Part shown: piece by piece, positions 43,087-55,900 of the stretch
How the letters are laid out: each line of letters begins with the position of its first letter
Numbering within the stretch: the stretch's first letter is position 1
NCBI GenBank assembly: GCA_905250025.1
Contig: CAJNOJ010000293.1
Coordinates: 1 to 64,000, forward strand
Direction: 5' to 3'
Length of the DNA: 64,000 bases
Origin: Adineta ricciae
Taxonomy: Eukaryota; Rotifera; Eurotatoria; Adinetida; Adinetidae
The notes under the pieces: model-generated
Told to the model about the DNA's origin: nothing
Databases searched by the model: none
The model's input: the letters and a program-made list of their open reading frames with translations, nothing else
Program-made: the position numbers and the translations under genes

Positions 43087-44541
43087 TTATAAGCCTGGAA
43101 CAACAGTTGGACCTAAATACACCGGTTGAGCACCAACGACTTTAATCTTCCATGCTGTTGTATCTAAAATGACAGTAATATTATCGACTCTCATCGGTGT
43201 ACCTGTGCCATTGGTACAAGGAGGATCCACTCCATTTGCAGGCTTTGGCTTGTTGATAGGTGCTTGGATAACGCCTTTGCCATCGTTCATCGCATTACTA
43301 CAAGCATTGGCGGTGTAAACATTACCAACTGTATTATTGGCAATAATGGATTTCGACAATGTCAACGTGTCAGTACAAGCCGCAAAAGCTGCACCAAGCA
43401 CACCAGCATAATTGTTGGCAACTGTTAGACCAGACAAGGTACCTGTAACTGGCTTGGAACAGAAGAATGCACCACCAATTTGAGTGTTCGCTCGATTTCC
43501 TATTAAATTAACACTGCTTAATTCGACAGCTTTTTCATTGGAGAAGAACAGGGCGCCAGCTGTTGTCGCTGAATTGTTAAAAATAGTAGCATTACGAATT
43601 CTTGCTGTACCACCTTGAATGTATAATGCACCTGCTGCACCATTACCACTTTGAACAACAAGGTTACTATCAATTAGTACATTATCGAAATTGTTCTGTT
43701 CATCACCATTGTAAGACACACGAAAGAATGTTCCACCGAATTTGTTTGCCTGGTTTCTAGTAAATCTTGTTCCACATATGGTATTATTTCGACCTCTGCC
43801 ATCGAAACTGATAGCACCACCGTTTCCACCCAGACCAGGATTTCCGTCCTTGCCTGTCGCTTGATTGTCTTCAAAATGGCTGTTATAAATCATCAGTCCG
43901 CTACCGAGAATACCTAATCCACCTCCATTCGAGCATTTGTTTCCGAGAAATACACTGCTAATCACAGTTGTATCACCACCACCGAGGGTCTAGACGGCAC
44001 CACCGGCTGTATCTTGACCAGTAACAGCACCTGTGTTGTTCTCAAAGACACAATTGATAATTTTAGTTGTGCCGCCATTTTTTTGTAAGATAGCACATCC
44101 ACCGCCATTGTCTTGACAATATCCGTTGATAAGTCGAAGTCGTTGAACGGTAAATATTGGTGTTGCATTTCCATAAAACAAGCGATCGAATCGAAATATT
44201 CTGGTCTTTCCTTGCCCGTCCAATGTCACAATACCACCTCCGTCGATCAGAGTATCAACACCTTTGGCAACTTGCAATTCGCTGGTGATAGGAATGGTCA
44301 CAGGTATTCCAGAGTTTCCACAGTTGAACGTGATGATTCCACCTTTCAAAAGTGCGGCCACCAATGCAGCTTGATTGCACGAAGCAGCAGTACCAGTTCC
44401 AACGACAGTTGCTGGTTTGCTTGTCGATTGTAAGCCAACAGGAGATCTGCACACGTTCTTCGGTAGTGCCCACGATCGAATTGTACCGGTAACAACAAGC
44501 AGAAGAATTGTTGTTGTAGTGATAGACAACGCTCCAATCAT
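43087..44541 (-). pseudogene. Right-handed beta-helix secreted protein split by one in-frame TAG
   Basis: From ATG 44541 (signal peptide MIGALSITTTTILLLVVTG) the frame runs to TAG at 43992-43990 and then continues in the same frame, without shift, to the stop at 43087: 484 residues in all. The sequence is full of parallel beta-helix rungs (INCVFENNTG, IYNSHFEDNQATG, CGTRFTRNQANKFGG, ATIFNNSATTAGALFF, LTVANNYAGVLGAAF). This is the pectate-lyase-like/polymorphic-outer-membrane-protein fold, commonest in bacteria. The product would be extracellular, perhaps binding or cutting polysaccharide. The lone nonsense codon inside otherwise clean sequence suggests a recent mutation, readthrough or a base error. 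Intronless, possibly acquired from bacteria. Confidence 0.7.
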
Positions 44542-46312
44542 AATTTCTAGAATATAAATAAAGTTATATCCAAGTTTCACTATGGAAAAGATATTGGTAT
44601 TCTGCTTATTCAAAACAACATTAGTAAGAGATTACGAATTAAAACATGAAAATGAAAATCAAATTGACATGTTGACCTTACCTGTGTTACCCAATAGTTC
44701 GTACTTGCGAAGATTGAAGAATGCTTCTCTATTTATAATAATTCTTTCTATTCATTGCTGTGCACATATTTGCTGTTGTCAAAACAGCATTAATTAACTT
44801 TGAAGTTGAAATTATATACGTATATGCAGCATAACAACTATTGAATCGTAGATGCAAAATAAACAGAAATTTATTGACGCAGAATTTGTATGGATGAAGA
44901 TGAAAAGGTTTCTTTTGAAATTAAACTGTGCTATTTCTTTTTTTCTTTCAAATGCAATGGCATGATCAACTACGTCACAAATTATCTTTTAGGACAGTCA
45001 ACGTACCAGATGTCCTTTTAGAAGTAAACAACAACTTTAACCCGTGTTTTCAATCATATGAAGCGTTTGCTTTGTTGACATATACTTATTCAGTAATAAA
45101 TTAATCCTTTTCATTTGGGTCGTATTTTTCTGATTGGTAGGTCGGCATCAAAAACAACTATTGAAATACGAGGTAAGGTGTCAGTGTACCGAAATATGTG
45201 ACCTAGGAGATTATTTGTATTAGACATATACATGTACTAGTTCTCATCCGAGAGATGAGTTATGTCTTTTGCATGATATCCAAAATATGTGATAGAATGA
45301 AAAAGTGAAGATATAATCACACAAAATCTTGATATCGTTGGAATTATTTGAGATTTATACCGATGCTTCGACTAGACTCCATTTAATTTTTATTTTGTGT
45401 ATGAATGAAATATATTTCATAAATCATAGTTGAATACTTAAACACATTCAGCTTGAGATGAAAAAATCGTGAAGACTTTTTTTTTCTTTCGTAGTATGTT
45501 TATTTGACAAACGACCGGTATAAAATCAATTTGAATATGAAACGGAAAATGGCAACAGTGTGCATTGGAAAGTGTGTGTAGAGAGTAGTGCATTTAAAAA
45601 TAACAACTACTCTCCAGTCCGTATTTCGCTCTTGAACACTACACGACCATCAAGTGCACACCTTGAAAAAATAAGTGATTGTCCAGGTCGTAAGGATGGT
45701 TATCTTCTTGCGACCTTTTCCAAAAGCTTTCAATGTTCTTGTAAAAGTCGATCGAAAGAAACGCCGTTTTGATTTCCGATGTATCGAATAAATACTAATG
45801 AATTAATTTAACAAAGAAAGTCACATATTGGCCGTTTTTCTTCCTTCGCATTGGTATTTAACAGAAGAATTTCTCGGTAATAAAAAATAGGCATGTCTTT
45901 GTCCGATAATTTTAATTGAATGGAATTGATTTATCTTTTGTCGGAAAATGTGAACATCGCGGTGAATCAATCTGAATCATATTGACTAATCTCAAATGAG
46001 AATTGATATGGGTTTTCAGGGATTAAAATAGCACTGCGACTTTTTAAAAGACTATCAATGAAACTATAGTTTAGTCAAAAAGTTGAACCGTCTTGAACAT
46101 AGACGAATGTTTGGTAATAGAATTCTCGATTACAGTTCGATTCAAAGTGGGTACATAATCGGCCGATAGACGTCATAGGAGAAGAAAATAAGTAAACGAT
46201 GAAAAGGAATATAAATCTCCAAGAAGTTGTTAGTTTGACTGCAATCAACTCGTTCAATTTTTGATTACATTGAAGAAATCGGCAACAGCGACCAATTTTT
46301 ATCCCACTGATA
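44542..46312. other. Intergenic
   Basis: About 1.8 kb between the beta-helix gene and the NHL-polycystin gene. A 70-codon frame at 45560-45772 and a 94-codon minus frame at 46075-46359 show no recognised domain. The promoter of the large receptor gene is expected in the last part. Confidence 0.45.
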
Positions 46313-46373
46313 ATGATTGTCATTGATCGATTCAAACTTTGGATCATCCTGATGATCATTGAAGAAGTTTTGA
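46313..46373 (+). CDS. Candidate first exon (signal anchor) of the NHL-polycystin gene
   Basis: ATG 46313 opens MIVIDRFKLWIILMIIEEVL, a plausible membrane anchor or signal peptide, and ends one base into a codon at a GTAAGT donor (46374). That phase matches the next known exon (46905, which needs one leading base). No transcript evidence; further small exons may lie in the 530-bp gap. Confidence 0.3.
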
Positions 46374-46904
46374 GTAAGTAATTAACACGATTTTGGTATC
46401 ATTTTGATTAAATGTGTACTTAGCAGAATCATTTTTATTGACGTCTGTTGACATAATTGTAAGCATACTGCATTTCTTCATTTTGAAGTCGAAGCGAGCT
46501 AGAATGTTATTGTTGATAGAGTGAAGAGTATAAATCACTATATAGTTTCGTTCATATAATTGAATATAGAGTTGTACAACGACACATTTTTTGAAGTTTT
46601 TGACGAACCACGGATTCTGTGTGGCATAATATTTTCCTCTACAAAAGGGGAAGCTAATGCAAAAGGCTACTTAGCAGGAAAATAAATAGGATCTTCCGCC
46701 TGCTTGACATATTATCGAAACGCTTGAATTAACATAATTGTAGAGTAATGGTAGTTCTCTATCGTAGCATACCAAACAGTTTTAAACAAAAAGTATAATG
46801 ACGTAGTTCTTCAGTTGATAGAGTTAGAGTGTCGTAGATGTTGATAAACAACATCATAGTAAATGATAAGAAGATGTACTTCAGAAACTTTCTCTTTTTA
46901 CCTA

Positions 46905-49900
46905 GCACTTTCATACAATCGACCAAAGCTTGATCCCCATGCAATGTGGAGTCCGTCTGCCGTCACGTTTGCGAATGTGAATTCGGTTGGATCCAGCCCA
47001 TTTGATATTTTCGTCAATACAAACAACACCATCTATGTGGCCAATCAAGCAAACAGCCGCGTTCTTGTGTGGACTCAAGGGAGTACTTGGCCGATACAGA
47101 ATCTCTCGCGTAATGTGTCGTCTCCATACAGCCTTTTTGTCACAACTGCTGGCGAGATTTATATTGACAGCGCCAGTTCTACTGGTCGGATCGATAGATG
47201 GACGTCGAATGCATCAAGTGGTGTTCCGGTACTGTATCTGTGTTCGAAATGCTACGATGTCTTTGTTGATGCGCACGACATTATTTACTGTTCGATGCAG
47301 AGTCGTCATCAGATAGTATCGAAGTCGTTAAAAACAAGCTCGAATGCATTCGCAACCGTTGCTGGTTCAGGTTCCGCTGGATATGCTGCAAATATGCTGA
47401 ATCAGCCTTGGGGAATATTTGTGGACACCAATTCTGATCTATATGTAGCAGATCAATACAATCATCGTATTCAGCTCTTTCGTTCAGGACAACTTAACGG
47501 TATTACAGTTGCTGGGAATACATCGATCAATCTTACTATTCCACTTTCTTACCCGTCTGGAATTGTTCTTGACTTCGACGGTTACCTCTTTATCGTCGAT
47601 AAATACAATCATCGCATTGTCGGATCAGATTCAAGTGGCTTTCGCTGCGTTGTTGGATGCACTGGTAGCGCAGGTTCAAACACAGATCAGTTGTATTATC
47701 CAACATCGATGAGTTTTGACAGTTATGGAAACATGTTCATCACTGATACTAGTAACAGTCGTATTCAGAAATTTATTCGCTTGAATAATAGTCGCGGTGA
47801 GTAATCCATAATTCATTTATAGCTTATTATTTTACCACTTGCTCGTTAGCTTCCATCAGTGAGTGTTAATTAGCTGTGACGAACAGCAACATTTTTCTTT
47901 TTATCACATAATCATCTACAAATTCAACTGCGACTGCTCACTCATTTACATTTCAGTTCCATCATACAACCAACCCAAATTCTGCCCAGATGCTTCGTGG
48001 TATCCAAATGCAACTACATTTGCTGCTGGAGGAAACAATATAATTGGTTGGTCACCTTTCGGTATCTTCATCGGCATCAACAATACCATCTATGTTGCCG
48101 ATCGAGCCAACTATCGTGTTCAGATTTGGTCTAATGGAAGTGATATTCCATCACAATCCATCTATGGTACCAACATGAACTCATATTCACTTTTTGTCAC
48201 AACCAATGGTGATATTTTCGTTGATAATGGATACTATAACGGTCGAGTAGATAAACGAACAACAACAGCAAATACAAGTGTACCTGTCATGTATATGAGT
48301 TCATCATGTTATGGTTTATTTGTTGATCTGACTGATGTTGTGTATTGTTCAATATATAGTTACCATAAAGTGGTAAAAAGATGGATGAATGACAATTCTG
48401 CTACTGTGACAGTCGTTGCTGGTACAGGTTATGCCTCTAGCAATTCATATTACCTCTATTATCCTATGGGAATATTTGTGGACGCTAACTTTGATCTATA
48501 TGTAGCAGATCAATACAATCATCGTATTCAGCTCTTTCGGCCAGGGCAGCTTAATGGCATTACAGTTGCAGGAAGTACATCGATCAATCTTACTACTCCA
48601 CTCTTGTACCCGTCTGGAATTGTCCTTGACTTCGATGGTTACCTATTTATTGTAGACAGCTACAACCATCGTATTGTTGGATCGAGTTCAAATGGTTTCC
48701 GTTGTATAGCTGGATGTCATAGTTTTTTTGTTTCGTTATCAACTTGGCTGTACTATCCAATATCGATGAGTTTTGATATCTATGGGAACATGTTCGTCAC
48801 TGATAGCAGTAATAATCGTATTCAGAAGTTTAACTACTTCACGGAGTCATGTGGTAAGTAGATCAGAGCAAAGATGTCAGAAACAATCCACTAGCAAGTA
48901 TGCTGTTTTTTATCTGATAACATATCAATTTGCCAGAATTTACACAACTTTATTGTGTTCTCACACAGAACAACATAACCGAGAGAAATTTCCATCGTCG
49001 TTACGAGATTAGTTATTGATCTAAAGTTTTCTTCTGTGTTTTAGAAACTACAAGCACTGCAAGCCTGTATACTGGTAACGAGAACATTTTCTTCCGCTCA
49101 CTAAAAATACAATTAATTTTAGGAAATACAATGTCAACCACAGTTCAATCTAATCTGCTAACAACAATTACTACACAATCCACTGTCGTAACAACGCCTC
49201 CAGTGCAAACCGGTAATCGTCCGACGAGGAATCTTAATCTGTAACTGTAAAGTCATTTATATAGATTTCCTTCTTTAACCTTTTCTTCACTCTGGAGATT
49301 GTATGATAATCTTATAAATATAGCTTTCCTTCACAAGTTTAATTTCGTGAATTTTTCCTCTCATTTAGTTGCCTCATATAATCGACCGAAGCTAGATACG
49401 CATACAATGTGGAGTGCTAATGCAATCACTTTTGCTACTAGCAGCACCGTTGGATTATCAGCTGAGGGTATCTTCATCAGCATCAACAATACCATCTATG
49501 TTGCCGATCGAGCTAACTATCGTGTTCAGATTTGGTCTAATGGAAGTGATATTCCATCACAATCCATCTATGGTACCAACATGAACTCATATTCACTTTT
49601 TGTCACAACCAATGGTGATATTTTCGTTGATAATGGATACTATAACGGTCGAGTAGATAAACGAACAACAACAGCAAATACAAGTGTACCTGTCATGTAT
49701 ATGAGTTCATCATGTTATGGTTTATTTGTTGATCTGACTGATGTTGTGTATTGTTCAATATATAGTTACCATAAAGTGGTAAAAAGATGGATGAATGACA
49801 ATTCTGCTACTGTGACAGTCGTTGCTGGTACAGGTTATGCCTCTAGCAATTCATATTACCTCTATTATCCTATGGGAATATTTGTGGACGCTAACTTTGA

Positions 49901-52900
49901 TCTATATGTAGCAGATCAATACAATCATCGTATTCAGCTCTTTCGGCCAGGGCAGCTTAATGGCATTACAGTTGCAGGAAGTACATCGATCAATCTTACT
50001 ATCTCACTCGCGTATCCCACTGGAGTTGTTCTCGATGCCGATGGTTACCTATTTATCGTAGATAGCCACAATCAGCGCATTGTAGGGTCAGGATCCAATG
50101 GTTTCCGTTGTGTAGCTGGATGCTATAGATTTTTTGGATCGTTATCAACTCGGCTGTACTATCCAATATCGATGAGCTTTGATAGTTACGGAAATATATT
50201 CGTGACAGATACCAACTATCAACGTATTCAAAAATTCTATCTCTTAGAAAACTTTTGTAGTAAGTGTAGAAATGATTCCTGTACTTGTGTCAATACAACG
50301 GTTTCTGTTTTGCTTATTATACCTGTTATATTGTCGACGTCGTTGATGTCTTTTAGTGTCGTGTAGAGATAGGCAATGTTCGAACTAGGAAACTTTCTTG
50401 TTCTTAGTTGAACTTTGATCGCTAACAATCATTTAGAATATTTCACTGCTGTCATAGTATTCGTATCAGATTTCAGATGAAATTGGCACATCTATATCGA
50501 TCAATCAGATAAATAATGTTTTCTCTCTTGTTAAAAATTTTCTTACGAGATTTTACGAGACAGAAAAGATGAGCAGTAATCTAGTTGTCTCGTTTATTAT
50601 GCTTATTCGGTTAGCCCTGCACCGCATAACGTCTACGAAGTTTAATAAGTTGTCTAGTGTCAATTTTCTTTCGCAACAAAGTAAGGACGCTTGAAATCGC
50701 ATGATGAGTTCTACACTCGAAACTCGTTGAATAAAAATTTATTCTACTTTAGATCAAACATTAACCGCTGGTTACCAAACAACGACTACTTCGACCATAG
50801 TAGCAAGTTCAAAAGGTTCGTTTAACATGATGTTGTGATAGGGATTCAATTAAATCTTATAAGGTCATTTTCTCCGAACTTCTCAAAATAGAGTGCGTTA
50901 AGTTAGCATTACTGATGAATCGCTTATAACGTTTCCTTTCAAATTAACGTATCAGATCCACAGGGCTCCTAAGATAATTGTTATCACTTTGTCTAAATTC
51001 AAACTTGAAATCACATTTCCAATCATACGGAGATGTTTTTTTCATTAGCTGACACATTCTGTTTTGCTCGAACTACATCATACTAATCAGATTCTCTATA
51101 TTCGTTGCAGTTTTTGTTCATCATTTGTATATTCTATGCAATTGAAGTAAATGAAAGATATCATACAGTGAGATCTACTTTTGATAGTAGGCTCAAATTG
51201 CCTAGCAGCGCGCAACTCGATCAAATAATAATGACATATCGAAATGCACTCTTTCTAGTATGTCTTCCGCCAACAATCACACTGATACCAGACACCACGA
51301 CGATATCATCACCCGTTCGATTTCGTCGAAGTCAAGATTTTTCGATTGTTTCGCGTATTGATTTAAACTGTAATATCTCATCGTCAGTGAATAGTCAATG
51401 GACAATTAAGAACTGCACCTCTTCATGTTCACAACAGATCTCTGCTGGTCCAAACATCATCACAACATTCACTGAACTGTTTGTTCCTGCTCGAACTCTG
51501 TCTTATGGTCTCTACGAATTCAACCTCACTATCGCCATGCTTAATATGACGAACGTTTCTGCATCGTCCGTTGTTTATGTTCAAATCATGCCATCAGGCA
51601 TAACAGCGAACCTAGTTCAGTACGGCACATCGATGTTCACACATGGTACTGGACAAAATCTTCAGCTAGATTCTGGAAATTACTCTATTGATGCTGATGA
51701 GGCTATATTTGATGCTTCGGTATAAACTTTGACATAGAAGTTATCATTCCGCGCCTCGTCATCTTGTCTTTTGTTTAGAAATGGAAATACAAATACTATT
51801 GCCGAATCTATGGTTCATTCACGTTTCCAAATCTGCAAGGTTCACTATTGACAGTGGATGATCCGAGAACTGATTCATCCAATCCGTCTTGTTTGTCCAA
51901 CCGAAATGGATGGACATTTGACAACTCACTCAACTCATCATTCACCATTCTTGCTAACTCACTTCGATCTAATCGAACATATCAGTTCATGGTTCAGATG
52001 GAAAATCGTCGCAATGCTTCATTGCAAGCAACTGGCTATGTTCTTGTGAAAGTGGATGACACTCGTCCATTCATGATCTTGATTGGGTATCGCTATCTTT
52101 TCTTCTCTCGTTTGTTATGATTGTAAATGATTGATTGTAGTTGTGTGATCTGGACAATGTGTGAGGCGAATCTCGAGTTTCAGCTTGTGAATCCAACAAC
52201 TCAAGTGGCTTTGTTTTCAGTTTGTGCTGGAAACTGTTCAACAGTCCAAAACATCACATGGTCTGTTTATTTCAGTAGCAATACAATGAACTCATCATCA
52301 AACTTCACCCAATGGTCGTTGTTCAATCAGACTACTACTTATGATAATATCTGTTTTTTTGGTAAACTAAATCGTTTGATTTTGTGCCAGGAAAGATCCG
52401 AATGCATGTTTTAGGAAGAAACACGAGTAACTTCACGTCCACAAATCAGTTGTTTCTGTCAAATCCACAGATTGAGCTTTGGCGATTTGAAGTTGTTTAT
52501 AGTTTTGCAACGGAGAAAAGTGTGAGTTCATTGAACTTTGTTATCAATCGACCACCATCCAATGGATCATGTATCGTTGATCCTATGAATGGAACGACAA
52601 CTACTTTGTTCACGGTTTCATGCAAGGACTTTTTTGACACCGATGGAATAAAAGATTACACTGTCTACAGTATATAAAAGTCTTTTCCAAAGCGAATACT
52701 AAACATTTTTTGTATTTTCTTAGGTTCCGCAATTAATTCAACACAGAAAACTATCGTTGCCTACTCCAATGCGCCTACAATACAGTTATATCTACCAACT
52801 GGTGATAATCAAACATCATTACTTTACTTAACTGTTCAAGTACGAGATCAAATAGATTGTGTTACAGAGACGAACACTTTATCAGTTACTGTACTTCCTA

Positions 52901-55900
52901 ATCTGATGATAATCGATGATCTAATGCTCCACATTCTAAACTCATCGAACACTGATAGTACTAATGCAATAAATCAGATGCTTGCCAGTAAAAATCAAAA
53001 CCTAGTTGTGCAAGTGATAAGTTCAGTATCACAGCAACTTAATGAAATTAGTAGCGAAAATATTAATGAAGCTATCTCAAGTCAGTTGTTTGCAGTTATA
53101 AACCGTTCATGCTGCTTAACATTGCATCTTTATTATTTAGATGGTATTCCAGCTGCAAGTATATCTGTATCATCATTAGATATTCAGAATCAACAACAGA
53201 CATTGTCGACGCCATCCAATCAATCCGCATTGGATGAATTCAGCGCTCGATTAAACTCTCGTGCATCAGCTCGTGACTATCTTGTCACCTTCCTCACGAA
53301 TCTCCCTATAACAACATCGAATAGTATCAAACTGCAAGCATCATCATTGGCACAGTTCACAAAATCAACCAATGAAATGACGCGAACAACTCTCGTATGA
53401 TTTCATTCTCTCTTTTCCTTTCACACTCAAATGTGTTGTAGACAAGTGTATCGAACCGATGTTATCAGTTGGGATTAGCTTTGGATTCAATGAAAATGAA
53501 CATTGCCTTTGAAGACGTTCAACTTACTGCACCTAATCTGCTTCAATGTGCTGCTAATATACTGAACGTAAGAATCTTTTTGTGAATCTAAATTAAAAAT
53601 ATATCTAGTAATTTTAGGCCGTAAATGCACCTTTACAAGCACGAACCACTATTCTTGACTCAGATTCAGTCGTAGCTACAGTGTTTCCCGAAGACTATGA
53701 TACCGATCTAGAGGCGGAGTGGGCTAATTCACGTAAAACATGTTCCCATTTTATCTTATCATTCCTAATCTGCAATATCTAGGTATGTTTGCCGCTGGTG
53801 ATGATGACTCATTGGAAACAATACAAACGAAACGCAACCTCTACTATCAGCAACAACTAGCTCGTCAAATCAACATTCAAATGACTGAACTCATCTCACT
53901 ATTGACTTCAACATTGAACATTCATCTCAACATTGGACAAGATCTTCACATCCAAACATCACAAGTCATCATGACGTTAGAGACCAAATCTTCGCAATCA
54001 CTTGCAAATCACTTCACAAAAACCATCGGCAGCGGTCAAGTTCAACTTCCCAATAATTTTGCGTCTTATCTTGGCACAAACGAAAAGATCTCCATTCGAG
54101 TGAGTTTCTCACTACTATTCGCACAAGTGACTGACTCTTTGTTCTTTAGTCAATGATGGAACCATTGGCACCATTCGGCAACTCCAAATCAACATCCAAC
54201 ACCAATCTCTCCCGATCACTCTCATTCTCCATTCTTGATCAAGATCAAAACGAAGTTCCAATCCAAACAAACAACAGTCAACCAATCGAAATCATCATTC
54301 CTCGTGATCCCAATCTCATCATTCCACCAATGATTCGTCAGAATGTCACATCACTCAACTCCACTTCTCCTCATCAACTCCTCTTCCATTTCCAATATGT
54401 GAGTTTGTCATCATCATCACTGGCAGTTTCAGTTCATTGGGAAGTCGAACCAGCGAGTACAAGTCTCGCTTACTTGTTTGTCTATCGTTTCGATCAAACA
54501 CCACAACTCAATACTTCAATCAATCACATCGATGGATGGGCGCTTTTTTGTCCTTCCAATCTCACAAATGACAGTGTGTACACTTATTATGTCGATAATC
54601 AACAAACAGCTGGTCATCAGTCGATCATCTTTGGTTTGAGAGAACTCAATACAACTGAAGTCACTCAACATTGTTCAAACATATCACTTCCTGTTCCTCC
54701 CATCACAGATCAACCGTTCAACTTCACCGCAGACTATGCACTCAGAATATTCACATCTGGCTGTTATTATCTCGATGCAAATCAACAGTGGCAGTCAGAT
54801 GGACTCATCGTTGGCCCGCTGACCAATCACTATCAAACACAGTGTTATTCTACTCATCTGACAACATTCGCCGGTGGATTTACTATTCTACCTGAAACAG
54901 TCGACTGGAGCTATGTGTTTGCTAATGCTGATTTCATGAAAAACAAAACCATCTATTTGACAGTGATTGTTGTTTGTGTAATCTATGTACTTCTGGCCAT
55001 TTATGCACGGTACTACGACAAGAAAGACATAGAGAAACTAGGTGTTACAATCTTGCCCGATAATAACAAGAACGACAACTATTTCTATCAGATAATTGTG
55101 TTCACTGGCCAACGACGAGATGCTGGAACGAAATCGAATGTTCATTTCGTGATTCACGGTGATGAGAATGACACTCGCATTCGAACATTGGCAGATCCTC
55201 ATCGTCACATTCTCCAGCGAGGTGGAGTTGATGGATTCCTCATGAGTGTTCCCAACTCGTTGGGATTGTTGAATTGTATTCGCATTTGGCATGACAACAG
55301 TGGCAAAAGTTCATCTTCGTCTTGGTTCCTGAAATATATCATCGTTCGTGATCTTCAAACAATGCAAAAGTTTCATTTCATCAGTCAACGATGGTTTGCA
55401 GTTGAGAAAGATGATGGGAAGATCGAACGTGTTCTGCATGTTGCAAGTGACCTGGAAAAGAGTCAGTTCTCATTCGTTTTGACAAAACGAACTTATCACA
55501 GCGTGTCTGATGGTCATCTTTGGTTTTCAATCTTTTCTCGTCCACCATCCACTCGATTCACTCGTGTTCAACGATGCACATGTTGTTTTGTTCTGTTGTT
55601 TGTTTCGATGTTTCTCAATATCATGTACTATGACTTGGCAAACGAGACCAAATCAACAGATGGACTGAATTTATCGTTCGGACCCATTCGCATCGGTCCG
55701 CAGCAGGTAAACCAAATGATTTGTGTGTTTGAATTACTTTTGTGTATTTGTTTGCAGATCATGATTGGTGTGATTGTTGAGGTGTTTGCATTGATTCCCA
55801 GCTTGTTGCTTGTTCAGCTGTTTCGTCGTGTTCGTCCTCGTGGACAACAACAATCACCATTGCGTCAAGCGTTGTACAAAATAAAAGGCAATGTTGAAAA

